Part shown: positions 23,867-33,128 of the stretch, piece by piece | Layout of the letters: each line of letters opens with the position of its first letter | Position numbering within the stretch: position 1 is the stretch's first letter | Position numbers and translations under genes: made by a program | Assembly: GCA_948436975.1 (NCBI GenBank) | Contig: CAOJJB010000008.1 | Coordinates: 21,813-85,812 of the forward strand | Direction: 5' to 3' | Length of the DNA stretch: 64,000 bases | Source: an uncultured Clostridium sp. | GTDB taxonomy: Bacteria; Bacillota; Clostridia; TANB77; CAG-508 | The notes under the pieces: model-generated | The model's input: the letters and a program-made list of their open reading frames with translations, nothing else | The model's database searches: none | Told to the model about the DNA's origin: nothing

Positions 23867-25849
23867 CTACCTCCGCCGCCTCCGGCCTCCACCACCGCCA
23901 GATGAACTACCTCCTGAAAAACCTCCGCTTGATCCTGAATAACTACTACTTGAACTTCTTGATGCAGCAGCTCGTGTTAAATCATAAGCTTTTTTATAGC
24001 TATAAAAAGTATTATACATTGTATAATTAAAATCATTAAATGAGCTTGTGTATGTCATTGAATTACCTAAGTTAGAATTTATTTGTTCTTTTCCATAATT
24101 ATAAAAATAATTTACAATTTTATTATTTAATTTTAATGCAATTGCTAAAATAAAATAATCTTCCCACAAATTTATATAGTCTAAGTTCTCTTTATCCTTT
24201 AACAACGAAAAATCCTTTATATACCTTCTTAATCCTTTTACATATTCAATAATTTGTCTTTCTTCTTTTGAAAACTTCTTAATCTTTCCTGTATATATAA
24301 AAAATATAAAAGATAATATAAAAGCAACGAACATAAGACCCATATCATTAATTATTAATACTATTCCTACTGGTGCAAAAAAACATGTTGCATGCAATAA
24401 TAAAAACAAATTAGCCAAACCTATATTTTGTGTACTTATAAAAAGCATTGAATATATAAATGATAAAAAAGCCATCATAACAGTAATTCCTAAAACTTCT
24501 TCTTTTTGAGTAATAATTCCTAAAATTCCTACTGTAATTACTACTAAAATTAAAAGAATTATTGGAAGTTTTTTAGATGCTTTTTGTACATTCCCTACTA
24601 ATGATTGTTTTTCCGCTTTTAAATTTTTTTCGTATTGTTTATATCCTGAGCCTGTTGAATTAGACATTTTTGTTCCTAAAGATACTAAATCTATACTTTT
24701 CTCACCTTTTTCATCTTCTTGTAAATATCCATTAATTGATTTTTCTATATCTTTTTGATATTCTTTAAGTTTTATATTATGTTTATCATTGTATATAATT
24801 TTTTGAACTTCTTTTCCAACTTTATTTACACTTTTTTCTAATCTATATACTCCTAATTTTACTAAATTTAAGATTGCTACATAATAAGAATTAGATACTA
24901 TTTTTCCATAATAAAAATATTGCAACAATTCTGGTTCTAATCCAAATGGTATTTCTCTATAATATTTTACTTTATCAATAACATATTCTTTATCATATTT
25001 TATATACATATACACTGCTGATATAATAATTATTATTATAAATATAATTGATATGTCTTTAATAGTAAAATTCCCTATTACTTTTGTTTTTTCTGTCTTT
25101 AAACTCATTCCTTCTTCTTCATTTATATATTTGTCTAAAACAGATTTATTTATAATTTTAGTAGTTTTGTTAAGTGCATCTTTTGCAAATAATATTCTTG
25201 CATCTATGGCCTGAAAAGCTTTAATATCTCTAGCATTAAGTGTTATATAATTTCCATTTTTAGTAAAAGTTCCTTTATCTGATCCATGACCAAAGACATA
25301 ACTAGTTTTATTTGCAGCGTTTTTTGGTAATGTTATATTTATTTCTAATTTTTCAATATTACAATCCCATTTATCTCCTATAAAGTTCCAATATATTTCA
25401 GATATATCATTATATTGTACTCCTACATTTCTTAATACATAATTATATTTTATTTCTTTTGTACTTGTGTTAAATGGAGTATATAGTTTTATATTATAGT
25501 TATTATTACTTCTCTGATATTCATATACAAAAGAATCTCCTAAATTTCCTTTTCCTGTTTCTATTTGTGAACATGTAGTACCATCAACCAAAACTTTTAT
25601 TAAATTCAAATTATCAGCTGAATTTTTAGTGTTTTTATTATTTTTAGTAGTAATTTCTCTAGTTACACCATTTACTGTTTCATTTGTATAATAATTTACA
25701 GTTTCTGTTATAAGCATATCACCTTTTTCATCTACTATTGCATCAATTTTGAAGTTACTTATTTCAAAAGTAGCACAAACTTTATTATTAAATAAAATTA
25801 TGCAAAATGTAAATAAAATAGTAAATAAAATTTTAGTTTTTATTTTCAT
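23867..25849 (-). CDS. DUF2207-domain membrane protein
   Basis: 660 residues. A signal peptide (about 1-26, ending KVCA) is followed by an extracellular DUF2207 beta domain (about 28-240, with DEKGDMLITETVNYYTNETV), a membrane helix near 268-288, a cytoplasmic region, further helices around 435-540, and a Ser/Gly-rich tail (SGGFSGGSSSGGGGG). The function of DUF2207 proteins is not established. The last five residues are RRRRR. Removing one base of the GGCC at 23884-23887 would instead give the family-like tail GGGGGSRF with a stop at 23857, so the end is probably frameshifted. Confidence 0.85.
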   Translation of the reverse strand: MKIKTKILFTILFTFCIILFNNKVCATFEISNFKIDAIVDEKGDMLITETVNYYTNETVNGVTREITTKNNKNTKNSADNLNLIKVLVDGTTCSQIETGKGNLGDSFVYEYQRSNNNYNIKLYTPFNTSTKEIKYNYVLRNVGVQYNDISEIYWNFIGDKWDCNIEKLEINITLPKNAANKTSYVFGHGSDKGTFTKNGNYITLNARDIKAFQAIDARILFAKDALNKTTKIINKSVLDKYINEEEGMSLKTEKTKVIGNFTIKDISIIFIIIIIISAVYMYIKYDKEYVIDKVKYYREIPFGLEPELLQYFYYGKIVSNSYYVAILNLVKLGVYRLEKSVNKVGKEVQKIIYNDKHNIKLKEYQKDIEKSINGYLQEDEKGEKSIDLVSLGTKMSNSTGSGYKQYEKNLKAEKQSLVGNVQKASKKLPIILLILVVITVGILGIITQKEEVLGITVMMAFLSFIYSMLFISTQNIGLANLFLLLHATCFFAPVGIVLIINDMGLMFVAFILSFIFFIYTGKIKKFSKEERQIIEYVKGLRRYIKDFSLLKDKENLDYINLWEDYFILAIALKLNNKIVNYFYNYGKEQINSNLGNSMTYTSSFNDFNYTMYNTFYSYKKAYDLTRAAASRSSSSSYSGSSGGFSGGSSSGGGGGRRRRR

Positions 25850-25905
25850 CTCTATTCCCCATTCTTTATTCTTTTTTAATTAATTATATCATTAATTTTA
25901 TACTT

Positions 25906-27147
25906 TTATATATCATTTTCACCTTTTATAACATACTTAGTATCAATCATTTTATTTGGTAAATACTGTTGATCCACCCAATGTCCTGGATAATCATGTG
26001 GATATTTATATCCTTCACCATATCCAAATTCTTGCATACCATTTGCTGGTGCATTCCTAATATGCATAGGTATAGTTCCTGTATCTTTTGTAGAAACATC
26101 TTCTAATGCTTTATTAATTGCATTGTAAGAAGTATTTGATTTTTTAGAATTTGCTATATATATTGCTGCTTCTGATAAAATAATTCTTGCTTCTGGCATA
26201 CCTACCATAGTAACTGCTTGCATTGCAGATGTAGCTATCACCAAAGCATTTGGATTAGCTAATCCTACATCTTCCGCTGCTGCAATTACTATTCTTCTTG
26301 CAAGAAATACTGGATCTTCACCTCCATTTAACGCTCTAGCAAGATAAAAAACTGTTGCATTTGGATCACTACCTCTCATAGATTTTATAAATGCACTTAT
26401 GTTATCATAATGACTATCTCCACTTTTATCAAACATAGCTTTTCTTTTATTTAGACTTTGACTTGCTATTTCATTTGTTATTTCTATATAGCCTTCTGAA
26501 TTAATTTTTGTAGTTAATACTGCTACTTCTAAACCATTTAATGCTGTTCTAACATCTCCTCCTGAAACTTCTGCTATTGTTTCTAAAGTTTCATCTGAAA
26601 TTTTTATATTATAATTTCCTAATCCATCTTTACTTATTAATGCATTTTTTAATACCTTAAAGATATCTTCTTTTTTCAATGGTTCTAATTTTATTACCAT
26701 TGATCTTGATATTAAAGCTTTATTTACTTCAAAATATGGATTTTCAGTTGTTGCCCCTATTAAAATTACTGTACCATCTTCAACATATGGAAGAAGTGCA
26801 TCTTGTTGTAATTTATTAAATCTATGTATTTCATCTATAAATAGTATACATTTACCACTTGGATTTAATAACATATTATCAGCTTCTTCTACTGCCTTTT
26901 TTATATCTCCCACTCCAGATGTTACAGCATTTATTTTTGTGAATTTATATTTTGTTGTTTCACTTATAACTTTTGCAAGTGAGGTCTTTCCACATCCAGG
27001 TGGTCCCCATAAAATTAAACTTGATAGTCTGTCTGCTTTTATTGTTCTATATAATAATTTATCTTGTCCTAAAACATGCTCTTGTCCAACAAATTCTTCT
27101 AGTGATTTTGGTCTTACTCTATATGCTAGTGGTTTATTTAAATCCAT
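25906..27147 (-). CDS. rarA: Replication-associated recombination ATPase RarA (MgsA)
   Basis: 413 residues from ATG 27147 (AAAGGA upstream). The extra nine codons to 27174 lack a ribosome site. It is an AAA+ clamp-loader-like ATPase with RPKSLEEFVGQEHVLG, Walker A GPPGCGKTS (48-56), Walker B ILFIDEIHRF, sensor GATTENP, and the RarA-specific C-terminal HYDNISAFIKSMRGSDPNA and YLPNKM region. RarA acts at stalled forks. It is 63 bases downstream of ruvA and likely co-transcribed, fitting a DNA-repair unit, although ruvB is not adjacent. Confidence 0.95.
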   Translation of the reverse strand: MDLNKPLAYRVRPKSLEEFVGQEHVLGQDKLLYRTIKADRLSSLILWGPPGCGKTSLAKVISETTKYKFTKINAVTSGVGDIKKAVEEADNMLLNPSGKCILFIDEIHRFNKLQQDALLPYVEDGTVILIGATTENPYFEVNKALISRSMVIKLEPLKKEDIFKVLKNALISKDGLGNYNIKISDETLETIAEVSGGDVRTALNGLEVAVLTTKINSEGYIEITNEIASQSLNKRKAMFDKSGDSHYDNISAFIKSMRGSDPNATVFYLARALNGGEDPVFLARRIVIAAAEDVGLANPNALVIATSAMQAVTMVGMPEARIILSEAAIYIANSKKSNTSYNAINKALEDVSTKDTGTIPMHIRNAPANGMQEFGYGEGYKYPHDYPGHWVDQQYLPNKMIDTKYVIKGENDI

Positions 27148-27209
27148 CTTTGCTTTTTCCTTTCTTGCTTTCATAGTGTGTGTTTATTCTTTATGTTTGC
27201 TATTTATTA

Positions 27210-27815
27210 TTATCTAGATAATAATACTAATCCTTTTTTTATTAATTCTTCAACTGATATTGTATCATCTTCTATTTTTTCCATTGCCTTATCTATTTCT
27301 TTTTTATTATATCCTAATATTTGAAGTGCTTGTATTGCTTCTTTTACATTTTCTTTACTATTGATTTCAAGTTCTATTTTCTCTTTAGCACCATTTGTTG
27401 TAAGTTTTTCTTCGTCTTTTAATTTATCTTGTAATTCTAATATTATTCTTTGTGCTGTTTTTGCTCCTATTCCTGGAAGTTTTTTTAGGCTTGTTACATC
27501 ATTTGAGATTACAGCAAAGGCAAAGCTTGACGGTGTGATATTAGATAACATTGATATTGCTGATTTAGCTCCTATTCCACTTACTGATAATAATAATTCA
27601 AACATTTTTAATTCTTCTTTTGTAAGAAAACCATATAAGCTTATATTATCTTCTCTTACATAATAATGTGTATGTACTTTTACTATGCTATCTAATTCTC
27701 CTATTGATTGTATTGAATTATCTGACATAAATATTTTATATCCAATTCCTTCAACATCTATTACTACATAGTTATTACTCTTTTCTTCTAATGATCCTTT
27801 AATATATGCAAACAT
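27210..27815 (-). CDS. ruvA: Holliday junction helicase subunit RuvA
   Basis: 201 residues. An OB-fold N-terminal domain (MFAYIKGSLEEKSNNYVVID), two helix-hairpin-helix motifs (LLSVSGIGAKSAISML and LKKLPGIGAKTAQRIILEL), and a C-terminal RuvB-binding domain (ALQILGYNKKEIDKAM) are all present. RuvA tetramers hold the Holliday junction for RuvB branch migration. It has an AAGGAGAG ribosome site. RuvA is usually followed by ruvB, but here rarA follows, so ruvB must lie elsewhere. Confidence 0.96.
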   Translation of the reverse strand: MFAYIKGSLEEKSNNYVVIDVEGIGYKIFMSDNSIQSIGELDSIVKVHTHYYVREDNISLYGFLTKEELKMFELLLSVSGIGAKSAISMLSNITPSSFAFAVISNDVTSLKKLPGIGAKTAQRIILELQDKLKDEEKLTTNGAKEKIELEINSKENVKEAIQALQILGYNKKEIDKAMEKIEDDTISVEELIKKGLVLLSR

Positions 27816-27955
27816 AAAACTCTCCTTTTACCAAACATATTTTTGCTATATTTTATCATAAAATTATTATTTTGCAATACCTTGTTTAAATTTTTTCTTA
27901 TATTATTTATATTTAATTCTTTAACTTAAATTTTCAAGTTTTTTCCTTTAAATAC

Positions 27956-27984
27956 TTGACTTTTAGAGATGTTTGTATTAAAAT
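27956..27984 (+). promoter_or_regulatory. Promoter of rplM-rpsI
   Basis: TTGACT (27956-27961), a 17-base spacer, TAAAAT (27979-27984). It lies about 20 bases before the L13 leader hairpin. Confidence 0.7.
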
Positions 27985-28008
27985 AATTAAGCATTATGTA
28001 AGAATATA

Positions 28009-28051
28009 CTTATTTCAAAAGACTTCTCCCCGGTAGTCTTTGAAATATAAG
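28009..28051 (+). promoter_or_regulatory. L13 ribosomal protein leader hairpin
   Basis: CTTATTTCAAA..AGACT at 28009-28025 pairs with AGTCTTTGAAATATAAG at 28035-28051 around a CCCCGG-containing loop. A hairpin of this shape between promoter and rplM is the described Firmicutes L13 leader, thought to bind L13 and repress the operon. Confidence 0.75.
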
Positions 28052-28108
28052 TAAAATCTTATATATAACGAAAATAATTTTAAAATTGAAATGGAGGGTA
28101 TTATTACC

Positions 28109-28546
28109 ATGAACAATACTACATATAGCCCTAAAAAAGGGGAAATTGAAAAAAAATGGTATGTAATAGATGCAACAGACAAGCCTTTAGGTAGAGTTGC
28201 TACAGAAGCTGCAAAACTATTAAGAGGAAAACACAAACCAACATTTACACCAAATCAAGACACTGGAGATTATGTAATAATAATAAATTGTAAAAATGCT
28301 GTTTTAACAGGTCATAAATTAGATCAAAAAGTATATAGACATCATTCAGGATATATTGGAGGAATGAAAGAAACTTCAGCTAGAGTAATGATGGAAAAAA
28401 CTCCTGAAAAAGCTATGTTTTTAGCAGTAAAAGGAATGCTTCCTCACACAAAATTAGGAAGACAAATGATTAAAAAATTAAGAGTATATGCAAATTCAGA
28501 ACATGAAAATATAGCTCAAAAACCAGAAAATTGGGAGGTACAATAA
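28109..28546 (+). CDS. rplM: 50S ribosomal protein L13
   Basis: 146 residues. [50 protein letters not shown] and [12 protein letters not shown] are invariant L13 motifs. The start at 28109 follows GGAGG by 11 bases. An in-frame ATG at 28091 would overlap that ribosome site, so it is not used. It is the first gene of the rplM-rpsI operon behind the L13 leader. Confidence 0.98.
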   Translation: MNNTTYSPKKGEIEKKWYVIDATDKPLGRVATEAAKLLRGKHKPTFTPNQDTGDYVIIINCKNAVLTGHKLDQKVYRHHSGYIGGMKETSARVMMEKTPEKAMFLAVKGMLPHTKLGRQMIKKLRVYANSEHENIAQKPENWEVQ

Positions 28547-28547
28547 T

Positions 28548-28952
28548 ATGGCAAAAAAATCTGAAAATATAGTATTCCAAGGAACAGGAAGAAGAAAAGA
28601 ATCAATTGCTAGAGTTAGATTAATGGCTGGAAAAGGTGAAATAACTGTTAATGGAAAAAAATTAGAAGAATATTTTGGTTCTGATATATTAAAAGTTATA
28701 GTTAACCAACCTTTTGCTGTTACAAACACAGTTGGAAAATATGATGTTATAGTAAAAGTTATTGGTGGTGGACTTACAGGTCAAGCTGGTGCTATTAGAC
28801 ATGGTATATCTAGAGCTTTAAATGAAGCTAATTCAGAATTTAGACCAGTTTTAAAATCTAATGGTTTCCTAACAAGAGATCCTAGAATGAAAGAAAGAAA
28901 AAAATACGGTCTTAAAAAAGCTAGAAAAGCACCACAATTCTCTAAGAGATAA
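28548..28952 (+). CDS. rpsI: 30S ribosomal protein S9
   Basis: 134 residues. [16 protein letters not shown] at the start, [19 protein letters not shown] in the middle and the Lys/Arg-rich C-terminus ending [12 protein letters not shown], which reaches the ribosomal P site, are all intact. A GGGAGG site lies seven bases before ATG and overlaps the end of rplM. One base separates the two genes. Confidence 0.98.
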   Translation: MAKKSENIVFQGTGRRKESIARVRLMAGKGEITVNGKKLEEYFGSDILKVIVNQPFAVTNTVGKYDVIVKVIGGGLTGQAGAIRHGISRALNEANSEFRPVLKSNGFLTRDPRMKERKKYGLKKARKAPQFSKR

Positions 28953-28994
28953 AAACAAGCCCTGGTTGGGCAAATGTTCAAAAACCTATATACA

Positions 28995-29027
28995 AAGCGG
29001 TAATCCATTTCGATTACTGCTTTTTTA
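28995..29027 (+). terminator. Terminator of rplM-rpsI
   Basis: AAGCGGTAATC (28995-29005) pairs with GATTACTGCTT (29012-29022), one G-U, followed by seven T. The remaining gap to 29200 contains AT-rich sequence in which I see no gene. Confidence 0.85.
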
Positions 29028-29208
29028 TTATCTTCATAAAAGTCATTAAAAACTACTAAAAGCTACTGCGTAATATACACAAAATATACATAAAAAAAGA
29101 CATCATATTTTATTATATCTCCCACTTTAGATATAAATTGTAAATTACTTTTTCTTCCTATACTAGGTATCATAATCCATTAAAATTTCTAAAGGTACTA
29201 TAAGATTG

Positions 29209-29246
29209 AAAGGAGCCCCACAGCTCAAAGCCGTGGGGTTCCTTTT
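29209..29246. terminator. GC-rich hairpin after the first foreign-looking gene
   Basis: AAAGGAGCCCCAC (29209-29221) pairs with GTGGGGTTCCTTT (29233-29245), one G-U. On the minus strand it follows the stop codon of the 29254 gene by a few bases. The core GCCCCAC..GTGGGG also resembles ends of IS200/IS605 elements, but no transposase is present. Confidence 0.6.
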
Positions 29247-29253
29247 AATCTTT

Positions 29254-29943
29254 CTATTTTTCATGTTCCAACCATAATTCTATAGCTGAAAGTGCCACCT
29301 TTAATTCTTCTTCAGTAGGTGGCAATGTGGAGAAATATTGCCAAAAATTCAAGGCTCCACATGAATGCATTAAAGAAATAATACCGATTCCCAAAAGTGC
29401 TATAATTGCATAAACTAAATGTAATTCAATTAACCTAAAACATACTCCAATCCACAAATACATTAGTATGTAAAATAGTTCAATAGAATCTCCATTTGCT
29501 GAAAACTCGGAACATTTTTTTAGTTCATCCATTGTTGGTATCCTTTGGAACTTCCTTATAGCATTAACAGCCATATTTGTAGCCGATCTGAATTTTCTGC
29601 GCTTTTTTCCTTCTTCGTTCAGGGATTCTTTAATTTTTTTTCCTATGAAATAGATGCATGATATTATTGCATGTATTATATTCATAGCAAAGCATCTTGT
29701 GATATCGTTATCATAAATAATTAACACTAATACTAACAACGCCAAAACATAAATTAAAGCAATCCCCATCTTGAACAGAATTTGTTTTTTAGGCTTTCTC
29801 TTGGTTTCTAGCCTTTCATAAGAATTTACCACCGTATTACCCTCTTTGTAGGATTTGGCTATATACCAGCCATCATTCCGTTCAGAATATAAGCCAATAC
29901 CGTTTGAAAACGCCTGAGAATTTTGTACCTTAAATTTTTTCAT
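29254..29943 (-). CDS. Unrecognised membrane protein, likely horizontally acquired
   Basis: 229 residues from ATG 29943, seven bases after AAGGAGGA. The upstream extension lacks a ribosome site. Features are a soluble N-terminus (1-60), a helix pair at about 65-115 (LIYVLALLVLVLIIY), a basic loop GKKRRKFRSATNMAVNAIRK, then two helices at about 165-210 and a short C-terminal tail. Codon third positions are visibly richer in G and C than in neighbouring genes. It has its own promoter with a perfect palindrome at the -10 and its own GC-rich terminator. No family is recognised. Confidence 0.7.
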   Translation of the reverse strand: MKKFKVQNSQAFSNGIGLYSERNDGWYIAKSYKEGNTVVNSYERLETKRKPKKQILFKMGIALIYVLALLVLVLIIYDNDITRCFAMNIIHAIISCIYFIGKKIKESLNEEGKKRRKFRSATNMAVNAIRKFQRIPTMDELKKCSEFSANGDSIELFYILMYLWIGVCFRLIELHLVYAIIALLGIGIISLMHSCGALNFWQYFSTLPPTEEELKVALSAIELWLEHEK

Positions 29944-29989
29944 GTGCTTATCCTCCTTCAATATTCTGTGTCCTGCACAATTGTTTAAT

Positions 29990-30013
29990 AATATGTTATA
30001 ATTATAACATATT
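29990..30013. promoter_or_regulatory. Perfect 24-bp palindrome over the -10 box
   Basis: AATATGTTATAA (29990-30001) is followed directly by its reverse complement TTATAACATATT (30002-30013). On the minus strand TATAAT lies inside it, and TTGTAA sits 17 bases upstream as -35. This is a likely repressor operator controlling the 29254 gene. Confidence 0.65.
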
Positions 30014-30094
30014 TTATGTAAATTTACAAATATCTTCTTATTGTACATTTGTATGTATGTCTTTATCTAATTTATTACTTTGTAAAATACATAT

Positions 30095-30880
30095 TTATAT
30101 TATTGGCATTTGTTGTTTTAATACAGGAAATTCCTTTCTATACTTTCTTAATTTTTCAATATCTAAATCTACAACAATGCTACCTTCTTCTTTTTCTATA
30201 TTTGAAATAACAGTACCATCATATGATATTATTTGTGTATTTCCACATCTCTCTTTCTCTGCTATACCACCTGTTTGATTGCAAGCACAAAAGTATACTT
30301 GATTTTCTATTGCTCTAGCTTTTGTCAATATGTCCCAGGCTATTTTACCTGTACTTTTTCTAAAACTAGATGGTAAAAAAATTATTTCTGCTCCATTTAA
30401 TGCTAGTGTTTTAAAATATTCAGGATATCTTAGATCAAAACATATTCCAATACCTATTTTCACTCCTTCTATTTCAAATATTCCTAGTTTATCTCCTTTT
30501 ATTGTATCTCTTCCTTCATTTATTTTCAAATCTTCTCTATCTACTGTATACATAAAAATTTTATCATATCTATGTATAGTTTCTCCTTTTCGATTTATTA
30601 TAAGAGAAGTATTTGTTATATTATTAGTATCCTTAACCTTTATTGCTAAACTTCCTAAAATAATATTTACATTATTAATTTTGGCATATTCTTTAAATTT
30701 TTTAATTATTGCTGAATCAAATTCTTCTGCTCCTCTATCTTTTCCCCAATATAAAAATTTCTCTGATAAACATATTATATCTACTTCTTGCTTTAATGCC
30801 TCATTCATAAGCTTTATTGATTTTTCAATATTCTCTTGTTTATTATCTTTTGAATTCATTTGAATTAGTGATATTTTCAT
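30095..30880 (-). CDS. Carbon-nitrogen hydrolase (nitrilase superfamily)
   Basis: 261 residues. The three catalytic residues of the family are visible: Glu in CLSEKFL, Lys in HRYDKIFMY and Cys in GICFDLRYPEY. The GGIAEKERCGNTQIIS region also fits. Members hydrolyse amides such as omega-amides of alpha-keto acids or other linear amides. The closest general type is the Nit2/YafV-like group, but the substrate cannot be assigned. It is a single gene, AT-rich like the bulk of the window, lying between two GC-richer cassettes. Confidence 0.88.
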   Translation of the reverse strand: MKISLIQMNSKDNKQENIEKSIKLMNEALKQEVDIICLSEKFLYWGKDRGAEEFDSAIIKKFKEYAKINNVNIILGSLAIKVKDTNNITNTSLIINRKGETIHRYDKIFMYTVDREDLKINEGRDTIKGDKLGIFEIEGVKIGIGICFDLRYPEYFKTLALNGAEIIFLPSSFRKSTGKIAWDILTKARAIENQVYFCACNQTGGIAEKERCGNTQIISYDGTVISNIEKEEGSIVVDLDIEKLRKYRKEFPVLKQQMPII

Positions 30881-30944
30881 TTTTTATATCCCCTTTTTAT
30901 TTATTCTAATTTATATTATATCATATATTTTACAAATAAAAAAT

Positions 30945-30965
30945 GGGGGTGGCAAAAGCCCCCCC
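30945..30965 (-). terminator. GC-rich terminator of the second foreign-looking gene
   Basis: GGGGGTGGC (30945-30953), AAAA, GCCCCCCC (30958-30965), with one mismatch. On the minus strand it is followed by ATTTTTTATTT. Confidence 0.75.
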
Positions 30966-30995
30966 TGCGTTACTAGTATCCAATTGGATAGGATC

Positions 30996-31385
30996 TCATT
31001 CCTTTTCAGCAAACAATTTCCAAATATCTTCGACCTCCTTAAATTCCTTGATGATATCACCGAAACTACGAACCTCTTCGTTTCCTTTTATATTCCAGAA
31101 AAGTCCAGATTTCCCGATGCCTATAATTTGGATATCTTTTTTGGAATCAGAGTTGCTGCTGTCCTCAATCAGCGTTACTGTTTTTCCTTTCAATTCCTCT
31201 GTAGTTAGGACACCAAACAATTTAGATATTGCCTTTATTTGGCGGGAATCTAATGAATTCCACATGTCATATCTGAGTCCAAAAACCCGGCCATCCTCAG
31301 TTCGAAGTTTGAGTCCAACCACATTTAATGATGTCAGATGTGCTGCATTTACAATTGTTGCTTTTAACTTTTTAAATCTTGCCAT
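30996..31385 (-). CDS. Unrecognised 129-residue protein, likely horizontally acquired
   Basis: A small soluble, basic-then-acidic protein beginning MARFKKLKATIVNAAHLTSL, with no membrane segment or signal. AGGAGG lies seven bases before ATG 31385. The pattern of short beta strands and a turn (RTEDGRVFGLRYDMW) suggests a compact alpha/beta fold, but no family is recognised. Codon usage (GCC, ACC, CGG and other GC-rich third positions) differs from neighbours. Its strong promoter and GC-rich terminator make it a self-contained transcription unit. Confidence 0.7.
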   Translation of the reverse strand: MARFKKLKATIVNAAHLTSLNVVGLKLRTEDGRVFGLRYDMWNSLDSRQIKAISKLFGVLTTEELKGKTVTLIEDSSNSDSKKDIQIIGIGKSGLFWNIKGNEEVRSFGDIIKEFKEVEDIWKLFAEKE

Positions 31386-31448
31386 TTTATTTTCCTCCTG
31401 TTATTTAGATCCTTTTTATTTAGTTCTTGTAAAATAATTGAACTATTC

Positions 31449-31483
31449 CATATTATTATAATATCACACTTTACATAAAAAGT
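31449..31483 (-). promoter_or_regulatory. Promoter of the 129-residue gene
   Basis: TTGACT, 17 bases, TATTAT on the minus strand, about 70 bases upstream of the start codon. Exact edges are approximate. Confidence 0.6.
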
Positions 31484-31661
31484 CAACACCTGTTTAAAAT
31501 TATGTTAATTTTATTCTAGTTTATCTGCTTTCAATATATAGTACACTAATAAATTTTAAATAATACAATAAAAAAACACCTATATTTTAAATACAATAAA
31601 TATATTATTATATTCACTAAATAAGATGTTTTTTCATTATACATAAATAGCTTCTATTTTA

Positions 31662-32207
31662 CTAGAATTTACATAAATATTTAAGCAAAATATCATAAAC
31701 TTCTGGTCTTGCTACAAGTTGATTGTTTTCAGTCATTTTTTGTACTTCAGATAACTCTATAAATTTTACCGCCTGAACCTCTTCTTTTTGAAAATGTATT
31801 GTTCTATCATCTAAACCAAATTCTCTTAATATAAATAAATCATAAAATTGTCTTTCTATAAAATCTTCTCTAAAAGTTTGCTCTTTTCTAAATGAAGTCA
31901 TAAATCTGAAATCTTTTATTTCTGTTTTATATCCTAACATAACACATACTTCTTCATTTATTTCTCTAGCTGCCGCTGACAAAGAGTCTTGTCCAGCAGA
32001 TATATGACCTGCAACTGAAATATCCCACATATTTGGATTTTTCTCTTTATTTGCACTTCTTTGTTGTAATAACACCTGATTTTTCTCATTTACTATTGCT
32101 ACAATAATTGCTCTATGCCATAATCCTTTTCTATGTATCTCACTTCTTGTTGCAATTTCTCCTGTCCATATCCCATTTTCATCTAATATATCTATATATT
32201 CTTCCAT
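31662..32207 (-). CDS. Nudix hydrolase, IPP-isomerase-like subgroup
   Basis: 181 residues. Opening MEEYIDILDENGIWTGEIATR and the Nudix box GHISAGQDSLSAAAREINEEVCV identify a YfcD/IDI-like Nudix protein. The catalytic REINEE core is intact, but the first Glu of the box is Gln and the final Gly is Cys. Family members hydrolyse nucleoside diphosphate-X compounds. The true substrate is unknown. It is transcribed alone. A U-rich hairpin at about 31570-31640 probably terminates it. Confidence 0.85.
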   Translation of the reverse strand: MEEYIDILDENGIWTGEIATRSEIHRKGLWHRAIIVAIVNEKNQVLLQQRSANKEKNPNMWDISVAGHISAGQDSLSAAAREINEEVCVMLGYKTEIKDFRFMTSFRKEQTFREDFIERQFYDLFILREFGLDDRTIHFQKEEVQAVKFIELSEVQKMTENNQLVARPEVYDILLKYLCKF

Positions 32208-32338
32208 ACTCTTCCTCCTATACTACATATCTTATATTATAGCATACATTTTTTTCTACTTCTATATATTTGACAAATTTTACAAAAGCATAAAAATCAA
32301 TTTGTGTAATACTACTTATTTTACATATATTCAAGAAA

Positions 32339-32899
32339 TTAAAAATTAATTATTCCAATATGTTCTAATAAAATTTTAATTCCAAGTGCTATTAAAATAA
32401 TTCCACCTGTTATTTCAGCTTTAGATTTATATTTATCACCAAAAGTATTTGCTATCTTTACTCCTACAATTGAAAGTATTAATGTTATAATACCAATTAC
32501 CATTATAGAACTCCAAATATTTACACTAAGAAAAGCAAATGTAATTCCCACTGTTAAAGCATCTATACTTGTTGCAATTGCTAAAACTACCATTGTTTTG
32601 AAATCTATTTTATCATCTGCCTCTTCTTTTTCAAAAGCTTCTTTTATCATATTAATTCCAATAATTGATAGTAATATAAAAGCAATCCAATGATCTATAC
32701 TTTTAATTTTATCTTCAAATCCTACTCCTAAAAAATAACCTATTAATGGCATTAAAGCTTGAAAACCGCCAAAATATAACCCTATAATTCCAGCTTTTTT
32801 CCAGTTCATTTTTGACATTGATAAACCTTTACAAATTGAAACTGCGAATGCATCCATTGCTAATCCAATTCCTATTAAAATGATTTCAAAAATTTCCAT
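32339..32899 (-). CDS. mntP: Manganese efflux pump MntP
   Basis: 186 residues, six membrane helices in two repeats. [18 protein letters not shown] and [18 protein letters not shown] carry the paired Asp residues ([14 protein letters not shown]) typical of MntP (YebN). It exports Mn(II). The promoter region upstream shows no recognisable yybP-ykoY manganese riboswitch, so control is unclear. It is a single-gene unit. Confidence 0.93.
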   Translation of the reverse strand: MEIFEIILIGIGLAMDAFAVSICKGLSMSKMNWKKAGIIGLYFGGFQALMPLIGYFLGVGFEDKIKSIDHWIAFILLSIIGINMIKEAFEKEEADDKIDFKTMVVLAIATSIDALTVGITFAFLSVNIWSSIMVIGIITLILSIVGVKIANTFGDKYKSKAEITGGIILIALGIKILLEHIGIINF

Positions 32900-33128
32900 T
32901 ATTACTTTCTCTCCCTTATTTATAAGAATATTAACTCTTTAGAATTTATATTCCATTTTTCTATTAATTACATTTTATAAAAATCACCCAAAAACAAAAC
33001 TAAATGTATTAAATTATACTACATAAATTATATATTTACAACATATAATTTATAAGATTTTCTTAATATCATTTATTTTATAAAAAATATGTAATATAAT
33101 ATTATAAATTAATTTAAAGGAAGTAAAT

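Noticed and set aside
29209-29246. IS200/IS605 insertion
   Set aside because: The hairpin resembles IS ends, but no transposase remnant is present and it fits as a terminator.
30996-31385. Antisense plus-strand frames over the 129-residue gene (30943-31437)
   Set aside because: No ribosome site, and the minus-strand gene has AGGAGG, a promoter and a terminator. The plus frames exist because of its higher GC content.
32900-33128. Manganese (yybP-ykoY) riboswitch upstream of mntP
   Set aside because: No paired GGGGAGTA-type core could be found on the minus strand.
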